This document shows positions 42,883 to 52,044 of a stretch of 64,000 nucleotides of DNA, one piece after another. How positions within the stretch are numbered: the first letter of the stretch is position 1; the number at the start of each line of letters is the position of its first letter. The notes under the pieces are model-generated. The model was not told where the DNA came from and did no database searches. It worked only from the letters and a program-made list of their open reading frames with translations. A program made the position numbers and the translations under genes. The DNA comes from Roseibium denhamense (lineage in GTDB: Bacteria; Pseudomonadota; Alphaproteobacteria; Rhizobiales; Stappiaceae): assembly GCF_009711415.1 (NCBI RefSeq), contig NZ_SMLZ01000107.1:124001-188000 (forward strand), given 5' to 3'.

Positions 42883-45044
42883 GCAAGGTTCCAAATTTCT
42901 CCAAGGTCCCCTTTCAGGACGCCCTCGGTGCCGCAGGTAAAGTGGATCAGGCACCCTGGACGACGCCTGAGGGGATTGACGTTGCCCCTGTCTATACAGC
43001 GGATGACGTTGCCGATCTGAAACACACCGGCACCTGGCCCGGTCTACCACCGTTCATGCGGGGGCCCTATCCAACCATGTATGTCCAGCAGCCCTGGACT
43101 GTACGCCAATATGCCGGGTTTTCGACGGCTGAGGATTCAAATGCGTTTTACCGGCGGAACCTTGCTGCTGGGCAAAAGGGCTTGTCTGTCGCCTTCGACC
43201 TCGCCACGCACCGGGGCTATGATAGCGATCATCCGCGTGTCTCGGGTGATGTCGGCATGGCCGGTGTTGCGATCGATTCGATCTATGACATGCGCACGCT
43301 TTTCTCCGGCATTCCGCTGGACAAGATGAGTGTGTCCATGACCATGAACGGTGCCGTTTTGCCGGTGCTGGCGCTTTACATTGTGGCGGCCGAGGAGCAG
43401 GGCGTTGATCAGAAGGATCTTTCCGGAACCATTCAGAATGACATTCTGAAGGAGTTCATGGTCCGCAATACATATATCTATCCTCCGAAGTCGTCGATGA
43501 AGATCATCTCCGACATCTTCGCCTACACCTCGCAGAACATGCCGCGGTTCAACTCCATTTCGATTTCCGGCTACCACATGCAGGAAGCGGGCGCGACGGC
43601 GGATCTGGAGCTTGCTTATACGATTGCGGACGGCATTGAATATGCCCGCGCCGGTGTGGCCGCCGGCATGGATATTGACCAGTTCGCACCGCGCCTTTCC
43701 TTCTTCTGGGCGATCGGCATGAACTTCTTCATGGAAGTCGCCAAGCTGCGCGCTGCCCGGTTGATATGGGCCGTCCTGATGGAGGAGAATTTCCAGCCCA
43801 AAAATCCGAAATCCTTGTCGCTGCGCACGCATTCGCAGACTTCGGGATGGTCGCTGACTGCGCAGGATGTGTTCAACAACGTGATCCGCACTTGCGTTGA
43901 AGCCATGGCGGCAACGCAGGGCCATACCCAATCCCTACACACGAATGCGCTTGATGAAGCACTGGCATTGCCTACCGATTTTTCTGCCCGAATTGCCCGC
44001 AACACCCAGCTTTTCCTGCAGCAGGAAAGCGGAACAACCAAGGTCATCGACCCTTGGGGCGGTTCCTTCTATGTCGAGAAACTGACTGCGGATCTCGCCG
44101 AAAAGGCCATGGCCCACATTCGCGAGGTCGAAGACCTTGGCGGTATGGCCAAGGCTATTGAGAAGGGCATTCCGAAGCTCCGGATCGAAGAGGCGGCGGC
44201 AAAAACCCAGGCCCGGATCGACAGCGGCGCGCAAACGGTTGTCGGAGTGAACAAGTTCAAGCCGGACAGTGAACAAGCCATCGACGTTCTGAAAGTCGAT
44301 AACGCAACCGTGCGGGCAGCCCAGATCGACAAGCTGAAACGCCTGCGCGAAGAGCGCAACGAGCCCGAGACCCAAGCCGCACTCGACGCACTCACACAGT
44401 GCGCAAAGACCGGGGAGGGCAACCTTCTGGATCTGTCGGTAAAGGCAGCGCGGGCCATGGCGACCGTCGGCGAAATTTCGTTCGCGATGGAAAAGGTCTT
44501 CGACCGCCACAAAGCAGAAATCAAATCGATTTCCGGCGTTTACAAGCGGGAGGCTGGCGCAATGTCCGGCACCATCGAAAAGGTTCAAAAACTCGTTGAA
44601 GCCTTTGAAGACAACGACGGCCGGCGCCCGCGTCTTCTGGTTGCGAAGATGGGTCAGGATGGCCATGACCGCGGCCAGAAGGTGATCGCGTCCGCCTTTG
44701 CCGATCTCGGCTTTGACGTGGACATTGGTCCGTTGTTCCAGACCCCAGAAGAAGCTGCGCGGCAGGCGGTGGAGAACGACGTGCACGTGGTTGGCGTGTC
44801 GTCTTTGGCTGCCGGGCACCTGACCTTAGTCCCGGCGCTGAAAGCGGCCTTGGCCGAAGAGGGGCGTGAAGACATCATGATTGTGGTTGGCGGGGTCGTT
44901 CCGCCACAGGACTATGATGAGCTGTACAGGTCGGGCGCGGCTGCCATCTTCCCGCCCGGAACGGTAATTGCCGAGGCGGCTGTGGGCCTGATCGGGAAGT
45001 TGAACGATCAGCTTGGATACAGTCCTGCGGAAGCCGCAGAATAA
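42879..45044 (+). CDS. mutB: Methylmalonyl-CoA mutase large (alpha) subunit
   Basis: A 721-residue catalytic subunit. The barrel region shows [41 protein letters not shown], with the His/Tyr that contact the substrate, and [24 protein letters not shown]. The C-terminal B12 domain has the base-off motif [13 protein letters not shown] (DxHxxG) and [10 protein letters not shown]. Together with mutA and meaB it forms the terminal step of propionyl-CoA catabolism; propionyl-CoA carboxylase is not in the window. It ends 38 bp before the convergent PilZ-like gene. Confidence 0.96.
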   Translation: MSKVPNFSKVPFQDALGAAGKVDQAPWTTPEGIDVAPVYTADDVADLKHTGTWPGLPPFMRGPYPTMYVQQPWTVRQYAGFSTAEDSNAFYRRNLAAGQKGLSVAFDLATHRGYDSDHPRVSGDVGMAGVAIDSIYDMRTLFSGIPLDKMSVSMTMNGAVLPVLALYIVAAEEQGVDQKDLSGTIQNDILKEFMVRNTYIYPPKSSMKIISDIFAYTSQNMPRFNSISISGYHMQEAGATADLELAYTIADGIEYARAGVAAGMDIDQFAPRLSFFWAIGMNFFMEVAKLRAARLIWAVLMEENFQPKNPKSLSLRTHSQTSGWSLTAQDVFNNVIRTCVEAMAATQGHTQSLHTNALDEALALPTDFSARIARNTQLFLQQESGTTKVIDPWGGSFYVEKLTADLAEKAMAHIREVEDLGGMAKAIEKGIPKLRIEEAAAKTQARIDSGAQTVVGVNKFKPDSEQAIDVLKVDNATVRAAQIDKLKRLREERNEPETQAALDALTQCAKTGEGNLLDLSVKAARAMATVGEISFAMEKVFDRHKAEIKSISGVYKREAGAMSGTIEKVQKLVEAFEDNDGRRPRLLVAKMGQDGHDRGQKVIASAFADLGFDVDIGPLFQTPEEAARQAVENDVHVVGVSSLAAGHLTLVPALKAALAEEGREDIMIVVGGVVPPQDYDELYRSGAAAIFPPGTVIAEAAVGLIGKLNDQLGYSPAEAAE

Positions 45045-45082
45045 AGACCACGTCCCGCTGCAGATTGGCGCAAATGGCGGTG

Positions 45083-45445
45083 TCAGACAGCTTCTGCTGC
45101 GGGGCTTTCCATTTCCTGCTCACCGGGATCAGACAGAGAGTCCGTTGCAAGATGGAGGGGGCGCGGCGTTTCAGCATAACTGAGGCCCAAGTAGTTGCCT
45201 TGGCGCCAGTAGATTTTAACCGTTGTAACCGTGACCTCCCGGGTGTCCCAAACCAGAAAGAGGTCCGGCAGTGTCATGTCCTCATCCGGGATCACGGACC
45301 CCAGGTCGCCATTTTGCAAATCAAAGAGCGTTGCTTCGGTGATGAGTGTGCCGCGAAGGTCAGTGAAACGTCCCGCTCTCATCCGCGTCCGGTTCGCGGG
45401 AATGGGTTTGTCTCCCAGCGCGTGTTCGACCATCTTGATGCGCAC
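45083..45445 (-). CDS. PilZ-like protein, paralogue 1
   Basis: A 120-residue small protein whose core (NRTRMRAGRFTDLRGTLITEATLFDLQNGDLGSVIP, then KIYWRQGNYLGLSY) looks like a PilZ beta-barrel. The usual RxxxR and (D/N)xSxxG are present only in a degenerate form, so c-di-GMP binding is doubtful. A second copy lies about 190 bp away at 45634. The in-frame ATG at 45433 is an alternative start. The gene converges on mutB. Confidence 0.7.
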   Translation of the reverse strand: MRIKMVEHALGDKPIPANRTRMRAGRFTDLRGTLITEATLFDLQNGDLGSVIPDEDMTLPDLFLVWDTREVTVTTVKIYWRQGNYLGLSYAETPRPLHLATDSLSDPGEQEMESPAAEAV

Positions 45446-45633
45446 CTCTTGCTGACAAAAATTACATTGAATTAATTGTCAGTTAGGTAGCTGCTGGAGC
45501 TTACTTGGGGCTGGTTCTGCCGGAAAAATCTGTCCATCACTGGCAAACGCCGGCATGTCGACGTCAATTGTGCTCGCCGGGAGCAGTTTCATGTGTCAGC
45601 TATGCTGCTGACAACCTGCTAAATCCGCAATGC

Positions 45634-45972
45634 TCAGATAATACTTGGGATTTGGCTGAGGTCGGGCCCGAATTTTTTCGCACCAGCCAACAAGATAGGA
45701 TCGTCGATGTAGGCAGCCCCCAGATGAGGTCCCATGCGCCATTTGATCTGCGCGAGCGTTTGAACCTTGCTTTTGGGGTCTTGAACAAAAAGCGTGTTCG
45801 GAACAGGGGTATTGGCTTCGGGCAGCACAATACCAACAAGGCCGTCATCCAGATCATATAAAGTACACTGGGTGAGTTCCGCTTCCTTCAGGTCGAGCAG
45901 AAGCCCCTCGCGCAGACGGGTCCGGCTTGCTGGGGCCGGGCGGGCCTCCAAAAGTGTTCTCGGCTTTGCCAT
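45634..45972 (-). CDS. PilZ-like protein, paralogue 2
   Basis: A 112-residue protein with the same framework as its neighbour: SRTRLREGLLLDLKEAELTQCTLYDLDDGLVGIVLPEANTPV, then FVQDPKSKVQTLAQIKWRMGPHLGAAYIDDP. The two are clearly related across most of their length. The Arg-x-Arg opening and the Asp-Gly turn are kept, but the second PilZ motif is weak. Tandem duplication is the simplest explanation. There is no signal peptide. Confidence 0.72.
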   Translation of the reverse strand: MAKPRTLLEARPAPASRTRLREGLLLDLKEAELTQCTLYDLDDGLVGIVLPEANTPVPNTLFVQDPKSKVQTLAQIKWRMGPHLGAAYIDDPILLAGAKKFGPDLSQIPSII

Positions 45973-46124
45973 CGCTTCTGGCCTCGGCTTTCTTGTGCGC
46001 TCTCATTGTCAAAAAGACCAATGAGTCATAAGGCCAAAAACTTTTGCGGATGTTTCGCCGATCATGAAAAGTTTAAATATTTCAAGATTTTCAGGCGTTA
46101 CCCTAGGTAACGCGATTGCAGCCA

Positions 46125-46337
46125 CTAATCCTTGTCTTCCTGGTAAATCAGGATGTCACCTGGCTGGCACTCCAGCACTTCGCAGATCTTTTCTAGCGTT
46201 TCAAACCGGACACCCTTTACTTTGCCCGATTTGAGCAAAGACACATTCTGCTCGGTAATACCGATCCGCTCAGAGAGCTCCTTGGACCGCATTTTCCGGC
46301 GGGCAAGCATCACATCCAGTTCAATGATGATCGGCAT
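46125..46337 (-). CDS. YozG-type XRE/Cro-CI HTH regulator
   Basis: A 70-residue single-domain HTH protein (IIELDVMLARRKMRSKELSERIGITEQNVSLLKSGKVKGVRFETLEKICEVLECQPGDIL), the length and sequence of YozG-type regulators. The HTH covers about residues 5-60. The upstream gene on the same strand encodes a DUF2975 membrane protein, a classical YozG partner. It may regulate the pair and respond to membrane signals. Confidence 0.92.
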   Translation of the reverse strand: MPIIIELDVMLARRKMRSKELSERIGITEQNVSLLKSGKVKGVRFETLEKICEVLECQPGDILIYQEDKD

Positions 46338-46554
46338 AATCTAGGGCCCGCCCATTGCTAAGTTCTTGCTTTTTATTATGGGATGGGCGCTTGAACACCC
46401 CAAACCGGTCGATGCTGTGCAACGTCCAAGAATCAATTTCCAAGGGTCGCAACGCGCCTCCAAAAGGTCAAGATGCTCTCGTGCCCTGCTCTTCGAGCGC
46501 AGGTGTGTGTCATCTGATACGGGTTTCAAGCGGATCATGTCCGGGTCCTGCTGG

Positions 46555-47136
46555 CTAGACAAACTGACGGTTTTCGTCAGCGATCAGAGCTGCTTCTCTC
46601 AAGATCCAGCCGAAGAGCAGCATCAAAGCGCCCAAAAGCAGGATGAAAACCTCCCCGCCATCCAGCGTCACATCAATGGAACGTTCGCCTTTCGGAAGGT
46701 CAAAAGTCAGTAATACGGAGCCCACCGGGTCGCTGATGAGATCGAATACGGCAAATCCAATGAGCCAGCTGCCGAAGGAGATAATACTCGCCAGTGTTTT
46801 TGGCGAGAAAAATTCCATCTTTTGAAACCGTTTGAACACTTGCCGCAGTTTCCATCCGGCTCCCATCAAAAGAAGGAATGCAACACCGGTCATTGCGGAT
46901 ATGAACAGGCGTTGAAGTTGCGGGATCTCGCCGAGAGGCCTTTCGATATCCGCGATCTCGATTGTTTCTTCAGGGGCGATCATGAGGTCGGCCGGCAGCG
47001 CGATGCCGACAATCAAGACGACACCGATCAGAAATATGAGACCGAGCAACACGGTAACCGTCCACTTCATAAAGGCGGAAACGCGCCGGATGCGCACCAA
47101 CCGTTGTTCCCGTTCCACCCATTCCAACTCACCCAT
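46555..47136 (-). CDS. DUF2975 membrane protein
   Basis: A 193-residue inner-membrane protein with four hydrophobic segments: about 22-48, 80-98, 115-135 and 158-180. A short N-terminal cytoplasmic part precedes them. The ATG at 47136 has AGGAG 9 bp upstream; the longer frame from 47181 is not needed. It is followed on the same strand by a YozG-type HTH gene 217 bp away. DUF2975-YozG pairs are common, but no biochemical function is known. Confidence 0.85.
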   Translation of the reverse strand: MGELEWVEREQRLVRIRRVSAFMKWTVTVLLGLIFLIGVVLIVGIALPADLMIAPEETIEIADIERPLGEIPQLQRLFISAMTGVAFLLLMGAGWKLRQVFKRFQKMEFFSPKTLASIISFGSWLIGFAVFDLISDPVGSVLLTFDLPKGERSIDVTLDGGEVFILLLGALMLLFGWILREAALIADENRQFV

Positions 47137-47317
47137 TGCTCGCTCCTGAATTGCCTGTTGCGCGGGGCACCTATAGGGCAATTTTCCTTGGCAAGCAATT
47201 TTTTTGATATTGCCATTGACAAAAAAATTATTGCAGGCATTTTCAGAATTATCGTTTTACAATAAAATTTGATCATTGTAGTTCGATGCCATTATTCCCT
47301 AGCGAGTGAGAACCTCC

Positions 47318-48076
47318 ATGGTACGTTCTGTTTCCAATAATCTGATTGAGGTGCCGGGCACCCATACCCGGGTCCGCCGGAGTGGACGCGCTTTTGCGCT
47401 TCGGTTTCTGCGGTGCCACTGGCTTCTTGAGCCTTTGGTGTTGCTTGCCTTCCTTCTTGTTCTGGTATCCGGAGCAATTGCCGCCGACCTTCCCGATCCC
47501 GCGCCGTCCGAATTCGATCCGATCCTTCCACAAGGGGCGATCTGGGCCGGTCCCTATCTTGGGGTTGAAGCTGGTGTGTCCCAAACCGTCACCGACATTG
47601 ACAGCGGCGGCCGGAAGAAAGACATCTCCAGGGTCGATGCCGCATTTGGCTTGTTCGGCGGTTACAACTGGGAAGTATCCCGGTTTGTGCTGGGTGTCGA
47701 AGGCAGTGCCACTTACCTGGGCGCGCGGGAAAAAGGACGCCACCCGACATTGGGTTCGGTGGATACCGGCTCTAAGTGGTCCGCGAGTTTGAAAGCCAGG
47801 GCCGGTGTGCCGATCCAGAATGTCATGCCCTACCTGTCACTCGGGATTGCGGCGACGGACCACAGTCTGAAGGCCAACGGCAAGGAACACTCATCCGTCA
47901 ACATCGGTCCCGTTCTTGGCGGCGGTGTTGAGGTTGCAATCAGGGACAGCTGGCGGGTGCGGGCGGATTACTCCCTGACCGGGATCGTGGACACGCGGGA
48001 CAGTTACAATGGCACCCGGGCAAAACGCACGGCTGGTAATCACCGGCTTATGATCGGCTTGTCCCGCAGTTTCTAA
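47318..48076 (+). CDS. Outer-membrane beta-barrel protein
   Basis: A 252-residue exported protein. An unusually long, basic N-terminal region and a hydrophobic signal (WLLEPLVLLAFLLVLVSGAIAADLP) precede a barrel like Omp25/OmpA-type alphaproteobacterial porin-like proteins: GAIWAGPYLGVEAGVSQ, FGLFGGYNWEVSRFVLGVEGSATYLGAR, WSASLKARAGVP and a final aromatic residue (GLSRSF). Strands alternate in the usual way. The start may be GTG 47306, but ATG 47318 is chosen because the leader is already long. Confidence 0.83.
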   Translation: MVRSVSNNLIEVPGTHTRVRRSGRAFALRFLRCHWLLEPLVLLAFLLVLVSGAIAADLPDPAPSEFDPILPQGAIWAGPYLGVEAGVSQTVTDIDSGGRKKDISRVDAAFGLFGGYNWEVSRFVLGVEGSATYLGAREKGRHPTLGSVDTGSKWSASLKARAGVPIQNVMPYLSLGIAATDHSLKANGKEHSSVNIGPVLGGGVEVAIRDSWRVRADYSLTGIVDTRDSYNGTRAKRTAGNHRLMIGLSRSF

Positions 48077-48179
48077 AGAGGTTTCCGCCTGGACACGCTT
48101 GGTGGAGGATTCTGTGTTCAGGCGGATGCCAAACCCGCGCAAATTCCTCTGCTTGTCAGAGAAAGCGCTTTGGGAGAAC

Positions 48180-48207
48180 GGCTTCAGCAACTTGCTGTGC
48201 TGAAGCC
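48180..48207 (-). terminator. Hairpin after the haloacid dehalogenase gene
   Basis: GGCTTCAGCA (48180-48189) and TGCTGAAGCC (48198-48207) form a perfect 10-bp stem next to the stop codon of the dehalogenase gene. T-richness after it is modest. Confidence 0.6.
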
Positions 48208-48870
48208 TTATCCCAGTCCGGGCAGGCCAGTGAGGTCGGCAAGAACGGCCTTGGGGGCAAGGTCGGTATACTCGTCCGGCATACCGGCCCGGTTGATCCA
48301 CACGGTCCGGCATCCAAACGCCGTTGCGCCCGCGATATCCCAACGGTTTGAGGACTGAAAGGAAATCTCTTCAGGGTATATACGGAAGTGGGTCGTAACC
48401 ATCTCGTAGACCTGGGGATTTGTCTTGAAGGTTCGCAAACTGTCGACAGAAAAGATCTCGTCAAACAGCTCTGTGAGCCCCGCTGCCTTGGCAGCGGCAT
48501 CCAGCATTGGCTGGGATCCATTCGACAATATCGCCAGTTTGGCGCCCGCTGCCTTGAGGTCTGTGAGCACGTGAGGGACTTCCGGGTAACAGTCCAACTC
48601 CCAATATGCGCTCAAAAGGTCATTCCGCAGCGACTTGTCGGCACCCGGCACGAGCGCGAAGGCCGTATCAAGGCCTTGCTGCGTCAGCTGCCAAAAGTCG
48701 AGATAGGTTCCCATCAGCGCACGCACCCAGGAATATTCCAGTTGCTTCTCCCGCCAGATGGAAGACAGCCGTTGGGCATCAGGCCCAAGTTTCTCGGCGT
48801 GCTTGCGGACGGCTGCATGGACGTCAAAGAGCGTGCCATAGGCATCAAATACATAAACGGCGTAGGCCAT
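48208..48870 (-). CDS. (S)-2-haloacid dehalogenase-type HAD hydrolase
   Basis: A 220-residue HAD hydrolase. The nucleophile is Asp9 in VFDAYGTLFD; the second HAD motif is ILSNGSQPML; Lys is in FKTNPQVYEM; and the motif IV acid is in SSNRWDIAGATAFG, where type II dehalogenases usually have SSNAWD. The overall match, including WREKQLEYSWVRALMG, is to 2-haloacid dehalogenase type II, cleaving C-halogen bonds of short chain acids. The Ala-to-Arg change before WD deserves checking for activity. The gene appears monocistronic. Confidence 0.9.
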   Translation of the reverse strand: MAYAVYVFDAYGTLFDVHAAVRKHAEKLGPDAQRLSSIWREKQLEYSWVRALMGTYLDFWQLTQQGLDTAFALVPGADKSLRNDLLSAYWELDCYPEVPHVLTDLKAAGAKLAILSNGSQPMLDAAAKAAGLTELFDEIFSVDSLRTFKTNPQVYEMVTTHFRIYPEEISFQSSNRWDIAGATAFGCRTVWINRAGMPDEYTDLAPKAVLADLTGLPGLG

Positions 48871-49040
48871 GCAGATCCCCTGAAAATTTCTTGAAACAAG
48901 ATATCTGCAGAGAACCGTCTGCCAAACGCGCCGTCAAGCTGTCATGTCTCCAACAAAGGTCGATAGTTACACATCCGCGGGTGAAAAATGGCTTTCTAGG
49001 AGAACGGATTGGAAGGTTTCTATGCGAGGCGCCTGTGAAC

Positions 49041-49475
49041 CTACTGGGGATTCGGCAATATGATGGCGCCAGTTTCCGTGACGGCCCAATAGGGATTGAA
49101 GGCGATTTCCAGAAGGTGCCCGCCCGGGATCTCGACATAGGACGAGTAACCTCCCCAAAACACCTTCTCAGGGGGCTTGATGGGCCGGGCGCCTGCCGAA
49201 AGGGCTTGTTCGTAGGCGCTGTCGACCTCGTCTTCCGTTCTGCCATTCCAGGCAAGTGTCACGGCCCCGGTCGGAGCCTTGGTGGCAGTAATTCCGGTCT
49301 CTTTTTCAAGCGCTGCGCGCGCATACACCGCGAAAACCGCACCTGGAACCTGATAGAAGGCAATATCCGGTGAGGGGGCTGCATTGACCTGCCAGCCAAG
49401 ACCGGTTTCGAAAAAGTGCCTTATGGCTGTCACATCGTCTACAACCAACGTTGTCATCGACAGTCTTTGTTCCAT
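49041..49475 (-). CDS. VOC-family glyoxalase/dioxygenase-like protein
   Basis: A 144-residue vicinal-oxygen-chelate protein with two beta-alpha-beta-beta-beta units: RLSMTTLVVDDVTAIRHFFETGLGW and TEDEVDSAYEQALSAGARPIKPPEKVFWGGYSSYVEIPGGHLLEIAFNP. The PGGHLLEIA segment supplies the usual Glu, but the metal His set looks incomplete, so it may be a binding rather than catalytic member. ATG 49475 has GGGAG 7 bp upstream. Divergent from the branched-chain aminotransferase across 299 bp. Confidence 0.88.
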   Translation of the reverse strand: MEQRLSMTTLVVDDVTAIRHFFETGLGWQVNAAPSPDIAFYQVPGAVFAVYARAALEKETGITATKAPTGAVTLAWNGRTEDEVDSAYEQALSAGARPIKPPEKVFWGGYSSYVEIPGGHLLEIAFNPYWAVTETGAIILPNPQ

Positions 49476-49774
49476 CGGATTCTCCCTGCTTTTAAGAACA
49501 AAATAAGAACATTTCTGAATTTGGGTCAAGCACCTAACTTCGCAGTGGTTCATGAAAGAAGCCGGGCTGGTGAGGGTGCAAGCAGGGATTTTGCCTTTCG
49601 AAACGATTTTCCCGCAACTGGCGTGTCTTTTGATCAAATTGCCCCCAGTTTTGGAAGGTTGCGGAAGAAATAGAGCTATATGCTTGAATGAAACGGTAAA
49701 GTGTTGACCCTGAATGGGTTGATGTGTTGTGTCGGTTGCCAAACGACGAAAAAATGCTTGAGAAAGGGAGAGGC

Positions 49775-50632
49775 ATGAGCGGTTGGAGTGAAACATGGAC
49801 CTGGATTGACGGGACATGGCATCAGGGTAATCCGCCGATCATGGGGCCCAGATCTCATGCTGCCTGGTTGGGGTCGAGCGTGTTCGACGGAGCGCGTGCC
49901 TTTGAAGGCGTGATGCCGGATCTGGATCTACACTGTCAGCGCGTCAATGATTCCGCACTTGCTTTGGGCATGAACCCGACCATGAGCGTGGGTGAGATGA
50001 TTGATCTTACCAAAGACGGTGCCGCCAAGTTCAATTCCGATCAACAGATATACATCAAGCCGATGTACTGGGCAGAGGCTGATGGGCCCGGCGTGATCGC
50101 AGCGGACCCGGACAGCACGCGGTTCTGCATGTGCCTTTTCGATGCGCCGATGGCCCCGAAAGATACGGCAATGAGCATCACCCTATCGCCCTTCCGGCGG
50201 CCGACCATGGAAAGCATGCCCGTCAATGCCAAGGCGGGGTGCCTTTATCCGAACAATGCAAGAGCCATGATGGAGGCCAAGAAACGTGGCTTTGACAATG
50301 CGGTCGTCCGCGACATGCTCGGCAATGTCGCTGAACTGACATCGGCAAACATCTTCATGGCCAAGGACGGGCAAGTGCATACGCCGGCCCCGAACGGGAC
50401 GTTCTTGAACGGCATAACGCGCCAGCGGGTGATCCAGCTGTTGAAATCAGCCGGCTATGACGTCTTCGAGCGCACTCTCGGCTACGACGAGTTCCTCGAG
50501 GCCGATGAGATATTCTCAACCGGCAATTACAACAAGGTCACGCCGGTCAAGCGGATCGAAGAGCGGGACATTCAACCTGGCCCGATTGCGGCGAGGGCCC
50601 GTGACCTCTACTGGGACTTTTCCCACGCGTGA
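49775..50632 (+). CDS. ilvE: Branched-chain amino acid aminotransferase
   Basis: A 285-residue fold-IV aminotransferase that interconverts Leu/Ile/Val and their keto acids. PLP is held by Lys153 (NAKAGCLYPN), followed by GNVAELTSANIFMAKDG with the substrate-carboxylate contacts and the later NGITRQRVI. Length is typical of this family. ATG 49775 has GGGAG 5 bp upstream, so the earlier in-frame ATGs at 49724 and 49754 are not used. Convergent with the MFS gene 3 bp away. Confidence 0.92.
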   Translation: MSGWSETWTWIDGTWHQGNPPIMGPRSHAAWLGSSVFDGARAFEGVMPDLDLHCQRVNDSALALGMNPTMSVGEMIDLTKDGAAKFNSDQQIYIKPMYWAEADGPGVIAADPDSTRFCMCLFDAPMAPKDTAMSITLSPFRRPTMESMPVNAKAGCLYPNNARAMMEAKKRGFDNAVVRDMLGNVAELTSANIFMAKDGQVHTPAPNGTFLNGITRQRVIQLLKSAGYDVFERTLGYDEFLEADEIFSTGNYNKVTPVKRIEERDIQPGPIAARARDLYWDFSHA

Positions 50633-50635
50633 TCT

Positions 50636-51805
50636 TTATCGCAGCACAATGAGACCAGCGGCAATGAGGGCCGCTGCAGCTGCCAGTGACGGCGCTTGAA
50701 ACGAGCCGGTCATTGCATGAAGTTGGCCCGCAAACCATGGTCCGGCAACCTGGCCAAGCCCGAAGCTGGCGGTGACACCGGCCAGCAGGGTCCGGGCTCT
50801 GTCCGGTCCAAGGGCTTCGGCATGCCGGCGTGCTTGGGTCAACCCAAGTGCCGTGATGCCCATAAACGTCACCCCCAGCAAAGCGGCGCCGAAAAGAAAG
50901 ACCAGCGGGTGTTGGCTCAAGGCTGTCATCGCGACACCCGCAGCTTCCAGAACACATGCGAGCGCGAAGGCAGGCCGTGGGCGGATCCGGTTTGCGATCC
51001 GGTTCCAGATCAAGATGGACGGTGCCGCACAGACACCAACACACAGCCAAACCCAGGGCTCGGCCGGCTGGAGGGCAGGGACTGTTCTTGCAATTGTTGA
51101 AACGAAGGTCGCGGTGATGACGTAGCCGAAGCCGAAAAGGCCATATGCAATGAATAGACCGGCAAGACTGCCTGATGCCTCGGGTTTTGGCGCGTCTTGG
51201 AGATTTGGCTTGGTTGTTTCCGTCAAGGCAGGCGTTGTTTTGGGCACCAGAACTGCAGCACCGCCCGCAAATACGAGTGTCGCGCCCGCGCTTGCCAGCC
51301 ACAAGTGTTCCCATGTTGCGGCGATATGCCCGAGGAATGCGATCAAAATTGCAGAAAAAGCGATGCCGATCCCGACCCCGGCAAAGAAAAGAGCTGACAG
51401 GTCTGCACGGCCTGAAAGCGTCAAGCGCTCCAGAACAAGGGCCGCTGAAAAAACCAGAACAAATGCGCTGGCAACACCGCTCATGAAGCGGATTACCAGA
51501 AACATCTCCACCTGAGCCGTGAAGGCCATGGCAGCACTGGTCAGTGCGCTTGCGACAAGGGCGCCCAAAAACCAGGTCCGGGGATCCCCGCGCAGGCGGC
51601 TGCTGGAGCCCAGAAGCGCACCGGCAAGATATCCGAGAAAGTTTGCCGAAGCGATCAGACCGCCGTCTTGAGCCGGCATAGACAAGCCGTCCGCCATGTA
51701 GGGGAGGATGGGCGTATAGACAAAGCGTCCGATACCCATGGCCGCGGCGAGGGCGAGCAGGCCGCCGAGGGCTAAACTGACCGGGCTTCGGCCGATTTCA
51801 TGCAT
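50636..51805 (-). CDS. YbfB/YjiJ-type MFS transporter
   Basis: A 389-residue MFS protein with about 12 hydrophobic segments. The start LGGLLALAAAMGIGRFVYTPILPYMADGLSM is the family signature of YbfB/YjiJ, and the loop between helices 2 and 3 keeps a G-x3-SSRLRGDPRTW variant of the MFS motif. Substrates in this subfamily are unknown. It converges tightly with ilvE (3 bp) and diverges from the solute-binding genes at 52045. Confidence 0.9.
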   Translation of the reverse strand: MHEIGRSPVSLALGGLLALAAAMGIGRFVYTPILPYMADGLSMPAQDGGLIASANFLGYLAGALLGSSSRLRGDPRTWFLGALVASALTSAAMAFTAQVEMFLVIRFMSGVASAFVLVFSAALVLERLTLSGRADLSALFFAGVGIGIAFSAILIAFLGHIAATWEHLWLASAGATLVFAGGAAVLVPKTTPALTETTKPNLQDAPKPEASGSLAGLFIAYGLFGFGYVITATFVSTIARTVPALQPAEPWVWLCVGVCAAPSILIWNRIANRIRPRPAFALACVLEAAGVAMTALSQHPLVFLFGAALLGVTFMGITALGLTQARRHAEALGPDRARTLLAGVTASFGLGQVAGPWFAGQLHAMTGSFQAPSLAAAAALIAAGLIVLR

Positions 51806-52044
51806 GTGATCGCTCGATTGGGCAGAGAGGCGGGATCCGGAGCAGACAGTGGCATATCACCGAACAGGTGTCATTCGGTTCGGATTGAGAACCTTGTCAT
51901 AACTGCCATAAGCAGCTCCAAAATTCCGGTAAATCCGTGTTTTTCCATACCTCTTTGGGCTTGAGTGAAAAGGCTCGTTCATAAATTGGCGCTAAGGTCG
52001 CGGCCTCATACTTATGGAACACCAACGTCATTCCGGAGGATCGA

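Noticed and set aside
41047-45044. Possible frameshift between mutA and mutB
   Set aside because: The ATGA overlap is normal translational coupling; both proteins are full length.
49041-49817. Longer VOC protein starting at 49817
   Set aside because: The extra N-terminal 114 residues run antisense to the start region of ilvE and show no domain; ATG 49475 has a good ribosome site.
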